Below the pieces are notes generated by a model. It ran no database searches and was not told the DNA's origin. It was given only the letters and a program-made list of their open reading frames with translations. Below are positions 1 through 6,403 of a stretch of DNA of 8,603 nt, one piece after another (the first letter of the stretch is position 1; each line of letters opens with the position of its first letter). The translations under genes and the position numbers were made by a program. Source of the stretch: Lentimicrobium sp. (GTDB lineage: Bacteria; Bacteroidota; Bacteroidia; Bacteroidales; Lentimicrobiaceae); NCBI GenBank assembly GCA_013336205.1, contig JAAXUD010000084.1, positions 1 to 8,603 of the forward strand, read 5' to 3'.

Positions 1-2
1 CT

Positions 3-794
3 TACGGCGATGCGGCAGTTAAAAGCGATGATCAATGGGTTGTTTACGACCGTTTAAATTGCTCCTGTGCTCAGGATGGTAACGGATGCACCGGGGAATG
101 TAACGAGTTCGGCAACATTCCTTTCAATAAAATCGGAATCTTCCTGCTCGAACCGGGCAGTTCTTCAGGTCTGGTAAGGTTTCCTCACCCGCGTTTGATC
201 GGAAAAATCGTTGAAAAAATAAAGGAGAATGGCGGTTTGATTATGTCGAATGAAATTACTACCGGCATTGGAAGAACCGGTAAATGGTTTGGATACCAAC
301 ACTATAACATCCATCCTGATATTGTTGCTATGGGCAAGGGACTCGGCAACGGTTACCCGGTGAGTGCCACAGCAGTTTCAAAGGACATCGCCGATAAACT
401 TTTACTGTCGGATTTCCACTACTCCCAGTCGCACCAGAACGATCCGCTGGGCGCAGTGGTTGCCGGTGAAGTAATTGATATAATCCGGGAAGGGGAGCTT
501 ATCCGTGAATCGGAAGAAAAGGGTCAATACCTGTTTGAGAATTTTATGAACATGAAACGTGAGTTCCCTTTAATACAGGAGGTAAGGGGACGCGGAATGA
601 TGCTGGCTATCGGATTCCGTGAACATACTACCCGGATTTATGAAGAATTGCTGGAAAGGGGATTTATTGTGGCAAGGCGGCCCAATGCCGAAGTGCTGAG
701 GCTGGATCCTGCTTTTACCATTGAAAAAGAAACACTGGATCTGTTTCTCTCGGCGTTTCGTGAAATTCTCAGCAAACTGAACGAACCAGGTTAA
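3..794 (+). CDS. Class III PLP-dependent aminotransferase, C-terminal part (5' truncated)
   Basis: The open frame runs in from the left edge and leaves 263 residues; family members usually have 400-480, so roughly the first 150-200 are missing. The TTG at 195 is internal, because family-like sequence continues upstream of it. The class III core is clear: an NE-x2-TG-x-GRTG segment (window residues 83-93), then PDIVAMGKGLGNGYP, in which Lys112 (336-338) is the expected Schiff-base lysine for pyridoxal phosphate. HQNDPLG and RGRGMMLAIGF follow. Family knowledge says such enzymes move an amino group between an amine or amino acid and a keto acid in the cytosol; the substrate cannot be read here. 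Two oddities: the Asp that normally contacts the pyridine nitrogen (DE motif) is Asn83, and residues 20-33 hold four cysteines spaced C-x-C-x6-C-x3-C. The fold is certain, the reaction is not. Confidence 0.93.
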   Translation, partial: YGDAAVKSDDQWVVYDRLNCSCAQDGNGCTGECNEFGNIPFNKIGIFLLEPGSSSGLVRFPHPRLIGKIVEKIKENGGLIMSNEITTGIGRTGKWFGYQHYNIHPDIVAMGKGLGNGYPVSATAVSKDIADKLLLSDFHYSQSHQNDPLGAVVAGEVIDIIREGELIRESEEKGQYLFENFMNMKREFPLIQEVRGRGMMLAIGFREHTTRIYEELLERGFIVARRPNAEVLRLDPAFTIEKETLDLFLSAFREILSKLNEPG

Positions 795-803
795 ACCCGG
801 AGG

Positions 804-821
804 AAGCATACTGTGATGCTT
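804..821 (+). repeat. Short inverted repeat between aminotransferase and propeller genes
   Basis: AAGCAT and ATGCTT form a perfect 6-bp stem around the loop ACTGTG in the 56-nt gap between the two genes. No T-tract follows, so it does not look like an intrinsic terminator. It could be a weak hairpin in a read-through transcript or chance. Confidence 0.3.
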
Positions 822-850
822 GGGAGCACAAAACCTAAATCTCATAAAAA

Positions 851-2035
851 ATGAAAAAGATAATATCCTTTACCTTGCTGATGATCGTTTCTTTTATGGT
901 CTTTTCGCAGGGCCTGAAAGAAAAATGGATTTTCAAAACCAATGGACGGGTTTATAGTACACCTGCCGTTTCAGGCAATGCAGTGCTTTTTGGAAGCGGA
1001 GACAGTTGCTTTTATTCGGTAGATAAATTAAGCGGAAAACTGAATTGGGCATACCGCACCAACGGGCCGGTTTATTCTGATCCTGCCGTTTCGGGCAAAG
1101 TGGTAATCTTTGGCAGTGCCGATGGAAATCTTTATTCTCTTGATATTCAGACCGGAAAACTGAACTGGAAATTTGCTGCGGAAGGCGAAAAGATGCTGGA
1201 TATGTGGGATTATTACCTTTCTTCCCCTAAGGTCAGCCAGGGAGTAGTATACTGGGGCAGTGGCGATGGGTTTATGTATGCCATTGATTGCAACAGCGGA
1301 AAAGTGAAATGGAAATTCAAATCGGGCGGAATCATACATGCCACACCCGCCATTGCAGACGGGATTGTCTATTTCGGCGATTATGCAGGCAACTTCTATG
1401 CGCTGAATGCTGAAAGCGGAATGCAGGTGTGGCAGTTCCGGACTGTCGGTGATCTGTATTTCCCGAACGGAGAGGTTCAGAAGGGTGCCATCGTCGACAG
1501 CGGTACGGTTTACTTTGGTAGCCGCGATTACAATATTTATGCACTCGATGTCAAAACCGGCCGCGGAAAATGGAATATGAAAGAAGTGGGTAGCTGGATA
1601 ATCGCAACTCCGGCTATTTACCACGATAATATTTACTTCGGCACCTCTGATACACACAGATTCTATTGCCTGCGAAAAGCCGATGGTAAGATAATCTGGC
1701 AAATCCCATTGCCAATGAGGGTATACGGTTCTGCTGCAGTGAATAACAACATCCTCTGGTTTGGATGTTTCGATGGAAAGCTGAGGGGCGTTGATCCTCT
1801 TACCGGAGAAATTAAATATGAATATCAGACAGTAGGTTCAAAGGAAAACTATACTAAAGTTTACGGTGTTGACGGGAAGTTCAGAAAGGATTTTGAGCTA
1901 TACGGGAAAAATTATCTTGAAGCTGAACGTACCATCCACAGCCTCGGTTCAATTCTTTCAACACCGGTAATTGATGACAATACCCTTTATTTCGGCAGTT
2001 CCGATGGCGGCTTGTATGCAGTGCCGGTTGAATAG
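851..2035 (+). CDS. Secreted PQQ-type eight-bladed beta-propeller protein
   Basis: This 394-residue protein starts with a signal peptide: a KK pair, a hydrophobic stretch to about residue 19, and likely cleavage near FS-QG. The rest is repeats of the PQQ/BamB type, each close to YFGSxDGxLYALDxxTGKxxWxF. I count eight, with YFGS-like strands near 967, 1108, 1249, 1369, 1510, 1636, 1756 and 1987. The last blade lacks its final W-x-F strand, which the N-terminal KEKWIFKT could supply to close the ring. An insertion of about 45 residues, rich in charged and aromatic residues, separates blades 7 and 8. Such propellers are protein-binding scaffolds (BamB in outer-membrane assembly) or cofactor-binding domains of quinoprotein dehydrogenases; no dehydrogenase features or extra domain are visible. 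It probably acts in the periplasm or at the surface. The partner is unknown, and I would not call it BamB without more evidence. ATG at 851 is the only start that gives the signal peptide. Confidence 0.9.
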   Translation: MKKIISFTLLMIVSFMVFSQGLKEKWIFKTNGRVYSTPAVSGNAVLFGSGDSCFYSVDKLSGKLNWAYRTNGPVYSDPAVSGKVVIFGSADGNLYSLDIQTGKLNWKFAAEGEKMLDMWDYYLSSPKVSQGVVYWGSGDGFMYAIDCNSGKVKWKFKSGGIIHATPAIADGIVYFGDYAGNFYALNAESGMQVWQFRTVGDLYFPNGEVQKGAIVDSGTVYFGSRDYNIYALDVKTGRGKWNMKEVGSWIIATPAIYHDNIYFGTSDTHRFYCLRKADGKIIWQIPLPMRVYGSAAVNNNILWFGCFDGKLRGVDPLTGEIKYEYQTVGSKENYTKVYGVDGKFRKDFELYGKNYLEAERTIHSLGSILSTPVIDDNTLYFGSSDGGLYAVPVE

Positions 2036-2037
2036 GT

Positions 2038-2128
2038 TTGCCGGCCGTCAATAAGGGTTCAACCGCCTTATCTGCGCTCTTAACCATCAGATATACACGA
2101 TCAACCTGTTTGATTTTCAGGCCGGCAA
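2038..2128 (+). repeat. Spaced inverted repeat with an overlapping competing pair
   Basis: TTGCCGGCC (2038-2046, right after the propeller stop codon) is the exact reverse complement of GGCCGGCAA (2120-2128), 73 nt away. A second pair, AAGGGTT (2053-2059) and AACCCTT (2127-2133), shares two bases with the first right arm, so the two pairings exclude each other in RNA. This could be a 3' end structure, an alternative fold, or chance. No T-tract follows. Confidence 0.35.
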
Positions 2129-2145
2129 CCCTTGGAATATATTTG
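2109..2145 (+). promoter_or_regulatory. Candidate Bacteroidota-type promoter for the exported paralogue pair
   Basis: TATATTTG (2138-2145) fits the TAnnTTTG -7 box of the Bacteroidota primary sigma factor exactly. The nearest upstream TTTG is at 2109-2112, which gives a 25-nt spacer, longer than the usual 19-21. The -7 box lies 37 nt before the ATG at 2183, with an A-rich leader in between. A good -7 box with a poor -33 box. Confidence 0.45.
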
Positions 2146-2182
2146 CAGCTCATTCATAGACAAATCTTAAAAACAAACCAAA

Positions 2183-2803
2183 ATGAGCTTCAAAACCATT
2201 GCAATCTCCCTTCTTTGCAGCACGATGATGCTTGCTGCGAATGCCCTGTCTAATCCTGATAGTTTAACTACGATGGACAAAAACATTGCGCAAATGACCG
2301 GCTTTTACGCAACAGATACAATTATCGTGGTGCTCCCTGATGACTATTCCATCAATGCGCGTGATGAAGCAGAGATAAGGAATTTTGTTTTCTGGAAACA
2401 GAAACCAGTGTATGTTTTTAAAAATGAATCAGACCTGACGCCTTCCGATTTTCATAAGCACCTTCAATTCTTTGGTCCCTGTTTCAGATTTACATACCCG
2501 CTTGCTTCAGAAATACCGTTTACCATAGATGCCCTGGGATTCTCATTCAACGGCATCGCCTATCAGCAGCCGGATGATGCTTTCTATTACATGAACTCTT
2601 CGGGTAACCGACTCTTCACCTGTCGCAATGGGGAGAACATTCCATTGCTATATGTCCGGCATATGGCGGGTGCATACCAGCGCTATATTTTCAGTGGCAA
2701 CAGCGTGGTCTTACCGGTTGTGCCCGAAGAAGCAGTGCAGCGCATTGCATCAAGGGTGTGGTTTAATATCGGGCGCATGGCCGCAGTTTCACAGAATTTA
2801 TAG
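2183..2803 (+). CDS. Exported protein of unknown function, N-terminal-domain-only paralogue of the next gene
   Basis: This 206-residue protein has a signal peptide (hydrophobic residues about 5-20, possible cleavage near ANA-LS). Residues 31 to about 155 match the N-terminal domain of the downstream gene: over residues 31-103 I count 42 of 73 identical positions without gaps. Shared motifs are FYxTDTIxVVLPD, FVFWKxKPVYVF, FGPCFRF, QPxDAFYxxN, TCRNGE and MAGAYQxYxFSGN. After FSGN the similarity stops, and the last 30 or so residues have no counterpart in the neighbour. The metallopeptidase domain is absent, and with only 74 nt to the next gene there is no room for a frameshifted remnant. It is either a stand-alone domain gene or a duplicate that lost its catalytic half. 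I do not recognise the domain. Two conserved cysteines (in GPCF and TCRN) could form a disulfide after export. Confidence 0.85.
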   Translation: MSFKTIAISLLCSTMMLAANALSNPDSLTTMDKNIAQMTGFYATDTIIVVLPDDYSINARDEAEIRNFVFWKQKPVYVFKNESDLTPSDFHKHLQFFGPCFRFTYPLASEIPFTIDALGFSFNGIAYQQPDDAFYYMNSSGNRLFTCRNGENIPLLYVRHMAGAYQRYIFSGNSVVLPVVPEEAVQRIASRVWFNIGRMAAVSQNL

Positions 2804-2877
2804 CATCATTGGTTTTTCCAAAACAGCCTTCTTCTTTGAGAAAAACAGTTTCACGATGGGTAAAAAAACCTGAAAAA

Positions 2878-4158
2878 ATGAGAAAAAATTTCAAATCAGT
2901 TATTCTTACGGCGTTGTTGCTTTTGCAAATACTTTTCACTGTGAAAAGCTGGTCGCAGCCTGCCGGGTTTGTAGCCATGGATGATAGTGTAAAACTAATG
3001 GTCAGGTTCTATGAAACCGACACCATTGTTGTGGTTTTGCCTGATGGATGCAACATAAAACCGGAAGACTCTGTTGCGGTTTGTGGTTTTGTTTTCTGGA
3101 AGGAAAAGCCGGTCTATGTTTTCCGGCAGGAATCAATGCTTAAAAAGGCAGATTATGAAAAGCACCTGCAGTATTTCGGGCCTTGTTTTCGTTTTTCAAA
3201 AGCCGCATTGGCCGGACTTCCCCTTGGAATTGAGCATAATGGGTTTTCATATAAAGGCAGGCTGTTCAGGCAGCCCAACGATGCCTTTTACTTCATAAAC
3301 ATGCAGGCAAGCCGGATTTATACCTGCCGCAACGGGGAGGGGCAATCGCTGGCATATATAGGGTTTATGGCCGGAGCTTACCAGTTTTATGTATTCAGTG
3401 GTAATCAGATTATTTACAGTGGATTTCAGACTGATGGCAACACGAGTCTTCAACTGAATGATATGGATGCCCTTCGCGATGCTTATTTCGGTCCCGATAG
3501 CTATCGGGATCAGGTTAGAGGCCTTTTCGCTGATTTTTATATTGCATCCTCTATTTCTGATACCTCCGGTTTTAATAATTCAGTAAAGGACTTTGATGAC
3601 TTTGTAAGCGGGCTTTGCAGGTATCTTGATGTTGAATCTGCATCACTCCCCCGTTTTGTTACTTATTTTTATCAGACAAGAGAAGAACTACAGTATTTTA
3701 TTGCTGCCCCGCTCTGGTCAACCATTCATGGAAAGTCATTCGGAGATATCAATCACATTACCGGGCTGAACATGGATATCTGCAAACACGAGGCTGGCCA
3801 TAGTATTATTGGTTCTGCCATCGGGAAAGCACCATCAGCGTTTTTTGATGAAGGTTTTCGACAGGCCTCTGATTATTACTTTAGCAGTGAAGCCTATAAA
3901 CACGATCTTGAGGTTTTCAGAGCACACAGGAATAACCTGTCCGTTGAACTGATCACCGGCGAATCAGTGCTCTTTTTCAGGGGAATGGAGAATTATAGCG
4001 TAGCCGGTATTTTCACCCATCACCTGATTCAACTCGCCGGTTTGGAAGCGTTTAAAGCTGCCTACCGCGAAAACCGGATGGAAGCTCTGATTGGTGAATT
4101 GGGGTACGATTGGCAAAAGCTCATTGATGACCTGAACGCGAAAACCATTAGCTTGTAA
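2878..4158 (+). CDS. Exported putative zinc metallopeptidase (gluzincin type) with N-terminal domain shared with the upstream gene
   Basis: ATG at 2878 gives 426 residues with a proper signal peptide (RKNFK, then a hydrophobic stretch to about residue 23, cleavage near SWS-QP). The open frame reaches back to a TTG at 2809, but that start would bury the signal peptide behind 23 charged residues. Residues 34 to about 160 repeat the upstream protein's domain. The C-terminal part has HEAGH at 304-308 and DEGF with Glu325, 16 residues after the motif. This HExxH...E pattern fits the gluzincin/peptidase MA group, where the two His and the distal Glu bind zinc and Glu305 is the catalytic base. Substrate and exact family are unknown. 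It probably works in the periplasm or outside the cell. The DNA for residues 205-211 contains a perfect 18-bp palindrome. Export and the zinc site are well supported, peptidase activity is inference. Confidence 0.87.
   Translation: MRKNFKSVILTALLLLQILFTVKSWSQPAGFVAMDDSVKLMVRFYETDTIVVVLPDGCNIKPEDSVAVCGFVFWKEKPVYVFRQESMLKKADYEKHLQYFGPCFRFSKAALAGLPLGIEHNGFSYKGRLFRQPNDAFYFINMQASRIYTCRNGEGQSLAYIGFMAGAYQFYVFSGNQIIYSGFQTDGNTSLQLNDMDALRDAYFGPDSYRDQVRGLFADFYIASSISDTSGFNNSVKDFDDFVSGLCRYLDVESASLPRFVTYFYQTREELQYFIAAPLWSTIHGKSFGDINHITGLNMDICKHEAGHSIIGSAIGKAPSAFFDEGFRQASDYYFSSEAYKHDLEVFRAHRNNLSVELITGESVLFFRGMENYSVAGIFTHHLIQLAGLEAFKAAYRENRMEALIGELGYDWQKLIDDLNAKTISL
3492..3509. repeat. Perfect 18-bp palindrome inside the metallopeptidase gene
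   Basis: TCCCGATAGCTATCGGGA equals its own reverse complement over all 18 bases. It lies in the linker between the conserved N-terminal domain and the peptidase domain, coding for part of GPDSYRD. Perfect palindromes this long are unlikely by chance at any given site. It could be a dispersed genomic repeat that entered the gene, or a protein-binding site. Confidence 0.8.
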
Positions 4159-4190
4159 ACGGCAGAAAAGCATCAGCAAATTAGAATCAC

Positions 4191-4604
4191 ATGAACAGCA
4201 AATCACTTAAACCCCTGGCCCTGTTTTTTGCGCTGGGTGGTGTCTGGGATACCATTGCAGGCTTTCTTTATATTTTTGTAATCGGGACAGGCCGCAATAT
4301 CGATAATCCACCGATGGATTCTTTTTATTCCATTTTTCTGGGATCTTTCTTTCTCTGCTTTGCTTACCTGCAGTTTATGTCTGCATTGAATATCAGACGG
4401 TATGCTTTTATTGTGGGGTGTCTGATAATTGGCAGGGTTTTCTATATTGTGCTGCTTTATTCCTATATGGTTTTTGTTCCCAGGTTCCCCGATACATTCT
4501 GGTTCACCGTAATCATCGACGGGTTTCTGACGATAAGTTACCTTACTTTTGCTGTGAAAGGTGGATTGAGCTTAAGGGATTTATTCCTTCCTGAAATTAA
4601 ATGA
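4191..4604 (+). CDS. Small four-helix integral membrane protein, unknown function
   Basis: The product is 137 residues with four likely transmembrane helices: about 8-31, 44-64, 70-95 and 102-122. Loops are short and carry charged residues (GRNIDNPP, NIRR, PRFPD). WDT in helix 1, R-x-F-Y in helix 3 and D-G-F in helix 4 place charged or polar residues inside or next to the membrane. There is no signal peptide cleavage site and no catalytic motif that I recognise. It starts 32 nt after the metallopeptidase gene without an obvious promoter between them, so co-transcription is plausible. The start at 4191 directly precedes the first helix and is the natural choice. I do not know the family. Confidence 0.8.
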   Translation: MNSKSLKPLALFFALGGVWDTIAGFLYIFVIGTGRNIDNPPMDSFYSIFLGSFFLCFAYLQFMSALNIRRYAFIVGCLIIGRVFYIVLLYSYMVFVPRFPDTFWFTVIIDGFLTISYLTFAVKGGLSLRDLFLPEIK

Positions 4605-4653
4605 TCATAACTGATCCCGGATTTAAATCAAACAATTAAACTTTGGTTGTACC

Positions 4654-4737
4654 ATGAAAAGAGTGTTGATTTTTTCCCTGTTTTTTGTTTTGATTTCGGG
4701 ATGCCAGGCTCAGGTAATGCATGTCAAAACAATTTAA
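4654..4737 (+). pseudogene. Orphan lipoprotein signal-peptide reading frame (27 codons), probable gene remnant
   Basis: ATG at 4654 opens a short frame that reads MKRVLIFSLFFVLISGCQAQ and then seven more residues before TAA at 4735-4737. This is a textbook lipoprotein leader: KR, a hydrophobic core, and a lipobox ISGC with Cys17. After the lipobox only ten residues remain. It ends 17 nt before the methyltransferase start and overlaps, in another frame, the upstream extension of that gene. The simplest reading is the 5' end of a lipoprotein gene whose body was lost by deletion. A real tiny lipoprotein or a leader peptide is possible. Confidence 0.5.
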
Positions 4738-4754
4738 GAATAAGCTTTTATGCA

Positions 4755-5705
4755 ATGATTGTTAAAGCAACAAAATTCGAGAAAATATTCCGGGAGTCAG
4801 AAATTGTTCTCACCGAAGGGGCATTGGCTGTAAGATTAAAATCGGAATACCATATCACCATGGATAAACACATTGCCCAGGGTGCAATAATTTATTCTTA
4901 CCCCAAATTACTTGAAAGTCTTTACAATCAGTATATTAACATTGCAGTCAGGCATAAGCTGCCAATTATGCTTATGACTCCAACCCGAAAAGCCAATTTC
5001 ATTTCAATTGCAGAGTCTGCCTACAGCAGTGAAAATGTAATTGCTGACAATTGCAGATTTTTAAATGAGATCAGGGATCAATATCCGGATTACTCCGGCA
5101 GGTTGCTTGTTGGTGGTCATTTGGGTTGCAGGGGCGATGCCTATAGCGGTGAAAATACGCCAGGAGTTGACGAATCATTTGAATTTCACAGGGTACAGAC
5201 GGGTGTTTTTAAAACACAGGAGATTGACTTCCTGTTTGCCGGTATTATGCCTGCTGCCAATGAGGCGCTTGGAATGTCCATGGCCATGGCTGAAACCGGA
5301 ATACCCTACATCATCAGTTTTATGATTCGCGGCGATGGTTGTCTGCTCGACGGAACCCCCATAAGCGATGCCATCAGAAAAATTGATTCCGGAACGGAAA
5401 ATAAGCCCTTTGGCTATATGACAAACTGTGTACATCCAACCAATCTCCGACGCTCACTCGGTAACGTGAAAAATATCGGGAAGCCTGAAATGTCAAGATT
5501 TATAGGGATACAGGCCAATGCATCACCCATGAGCCCTGAAGAACTTAACAACAGCTGTTTAGTGCATCAGGATGACTTTAACTGCCTGGTAGATGAAATT
5601 ATGTGGCTCCGCGATAATTCCGGATTCCGGATTTTTGGCGGATGTTGCGGAACAGACGATGTATTTCTCGAAAAACTGGCTGAAAAGCTGGCAAATGTGA
5701 GCTGA
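4755..5705 (+). CDS. Homocysteine S-methyltransferase family protein
   Basis: ATG at 4755 gives 316 residues, normal for single-domain members of this (beta/alpha)8-barrel family. The frame stays open back to a TTG at 4647, but that segment overlaps the lipoprotein leader and resembles nothing in the family. Near the N-terminus, TEGAL (20-24) stands where most members have DGA. The zinc-binding cysteines are present: TNC with Cys225, and GGCCGTD with Cys297-Cys298. Zinc holds and activates a thiol such as homocysteine for methylation, giving methionine; donors in the family include S-methylmethionine, S-adenosylmethionine and betaine. The usual ET pair in the mid-barrel strand reads AGIMPAANEA, so one conserved acidic residue seems to be missing and the substrate may differ. 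There are no cobalamin or folate domains, so it is not a full MetH. It acts in the cytosol. Neighbouring genes do not reveal a methionine pathway. Confidence 0.87.
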   Translation: MIVKATKFEKIFRESEIVLTEGALAVRLKSEYHITMDKHIAQGAIIYSYPKLLESLYNQYINIAVRHKLPIMLMTPTRKANFISIAESAYSSENVIADNCRFLNEIRDQYPDYSGRLLVGGHLGCRGDAYSGENTPGVDESFEFHRVQTGVFKTQEIDFLFAGIMPAANEALGMSMAMAETGIPYIISFMIRGDGCLLDGTPISDAIRKIDSGTENKPFGYMTNCVHPTNLRRSLGNVKNIGKPEMSRFIGIQANASPMSPEELNNSCLVHQDDFNCLVDEIMWLRDNSGFRIFGGCCGTDDVFLEKLAEKLANVS

Positions 5706-5794
5706 ATAAAAAAAGGATTCGTGTCTTCCCAAAACTGTTAATGCCGGCCCGCAGCTGAATCGCTTCATCTGGGGAAAAATGATACTTACTGATC

Positions 5795-6403
5795 ATGAAT
5801 AAGCAAATTGAAGTGCAAAATCGGCAAAGGAAACGACCGGAACTCAACGAAAGTATTTCACCTGATGATTTTACCGCTTTCTATTGGCTTAAGGAAGAAC
5901 TTACTGAATTTTGCAGATTGGTCAAGATACGTTCCTCCGGGAGTAAAACTGAAATCAGTGCAAGGATTCTGAAGTTTCTTGAATCAGGGGAAACCTCAGA
6001 ATCAACATTATACAGCAAGATCCGGCCAACTTCAGAATTCGACTGGAATCGTGAAACCCTGACACCGGAAACCCTCCTGACTGACAATTACCAGAACACC
6101 GAAAACGTCAGACGTTTTTTCAAAAGTAATATTGGTCCGCACTTCCGTTTTACCGTTACTTTTATGAACTGGATAAAGCAGAACAGCGGGAAGAGTCTGA
6201 AGCAAGCCCAAAATCAATGGATTTACTTTAATGATCTCAAAAAAAATAAAACCTTTAAAACTGAAATTGCCCCGCAGTTTGAATACAATCGTTTCATCAG
6301 GGATTTTTTAGCCGATAATCCTGGTATGACCCTGAAAGAAGCAATTGAACACTGGAAAATTACTAAAAATGAGCCTGGAAGCAATCAATATTCGCGTCGC
6401 TGA
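5795..6403 (+). CDS. SAP domain / DUF6434 protein
   Basis: The 202-residue protein has a basic N-terminus (RQRKRPE), then a SAP-like helix-turn-helix at about 31-63 (WLKEELTEFCR, then SGSKTEISARILKFL), a fold known to bind DNA or RNA in other proteins. Residues 78-137 fit DUF6434: RPTSEFDW, LTDNYQNTENVRRFF, IGPHFRF and FMNWIKQNSGKSLK. A related module follows: residues 115-142 (from PHF to QW) and 160-187 (from PQF to HW) align without gaps with 8 of 28 identities, both with N-x-G-x-[ST]-L-K-x-A. The end, WKITKNEPGSNQY, is the usual kind of tail in this family as I remember it, so the protein looks complete. It has no signal peptide and is probably cytosolic. The function of DUF6434 is not known to me. 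Its last 35 nt overlap the acetyltransferase gene, which suggests coupled translation. Confidence 0.86.
   Translation: MNKQIEVQNRQRKRPELNESISPDDFTAFYWLKEELTEFCRLVKIRSSGSKTEISARILKFLESGETSESTLYSKIRPTSEFDWNRETLTPETLLTDNYQNTENVRRFFKSNIGPHFRFTVTFMNWIKQNSGKSLKQAQNQWIYFNDLKKNKTFKTEIAPQFEYNRFIRDFLADNPGMTLKEAIEHWKITKNEPGSNQYSRR

Noticed and set aside
1028..1702. Long open frame on the minus strand across the propeller gene (224 codons)
   Set aside because: It lies fully inside a gene with clear repeats and a signal peptide; its own translation has no domain-like pattern.
2038..2253. Plus-strand frame of 71 codons before and across the first exported paralogue
   Set aside because: It starts at a TTG three bases past the previous stop, runs through the promoter, and overlaps the signal-peptide start in another frame.
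2804..2877. Possible leftover of a peptidase domain between the two paralogues
   Set aside because: Only 74 nt are available and no frame shows similarity to the peptidase domain downstream.
4641..4646. Possible promoter before the orphan lipoprotein frame (TAAACTTTG)
   Set aside because: It has three bases instead of two between TA and TTTG, and no well-placed -33 box.
5277..5288. 12-bp palindrome CCATGGCCATGG in the methyltransferase gene
   Set aside because: It is explained by consecutive Met-Ala codons in a conserved helix (SMAMAE).
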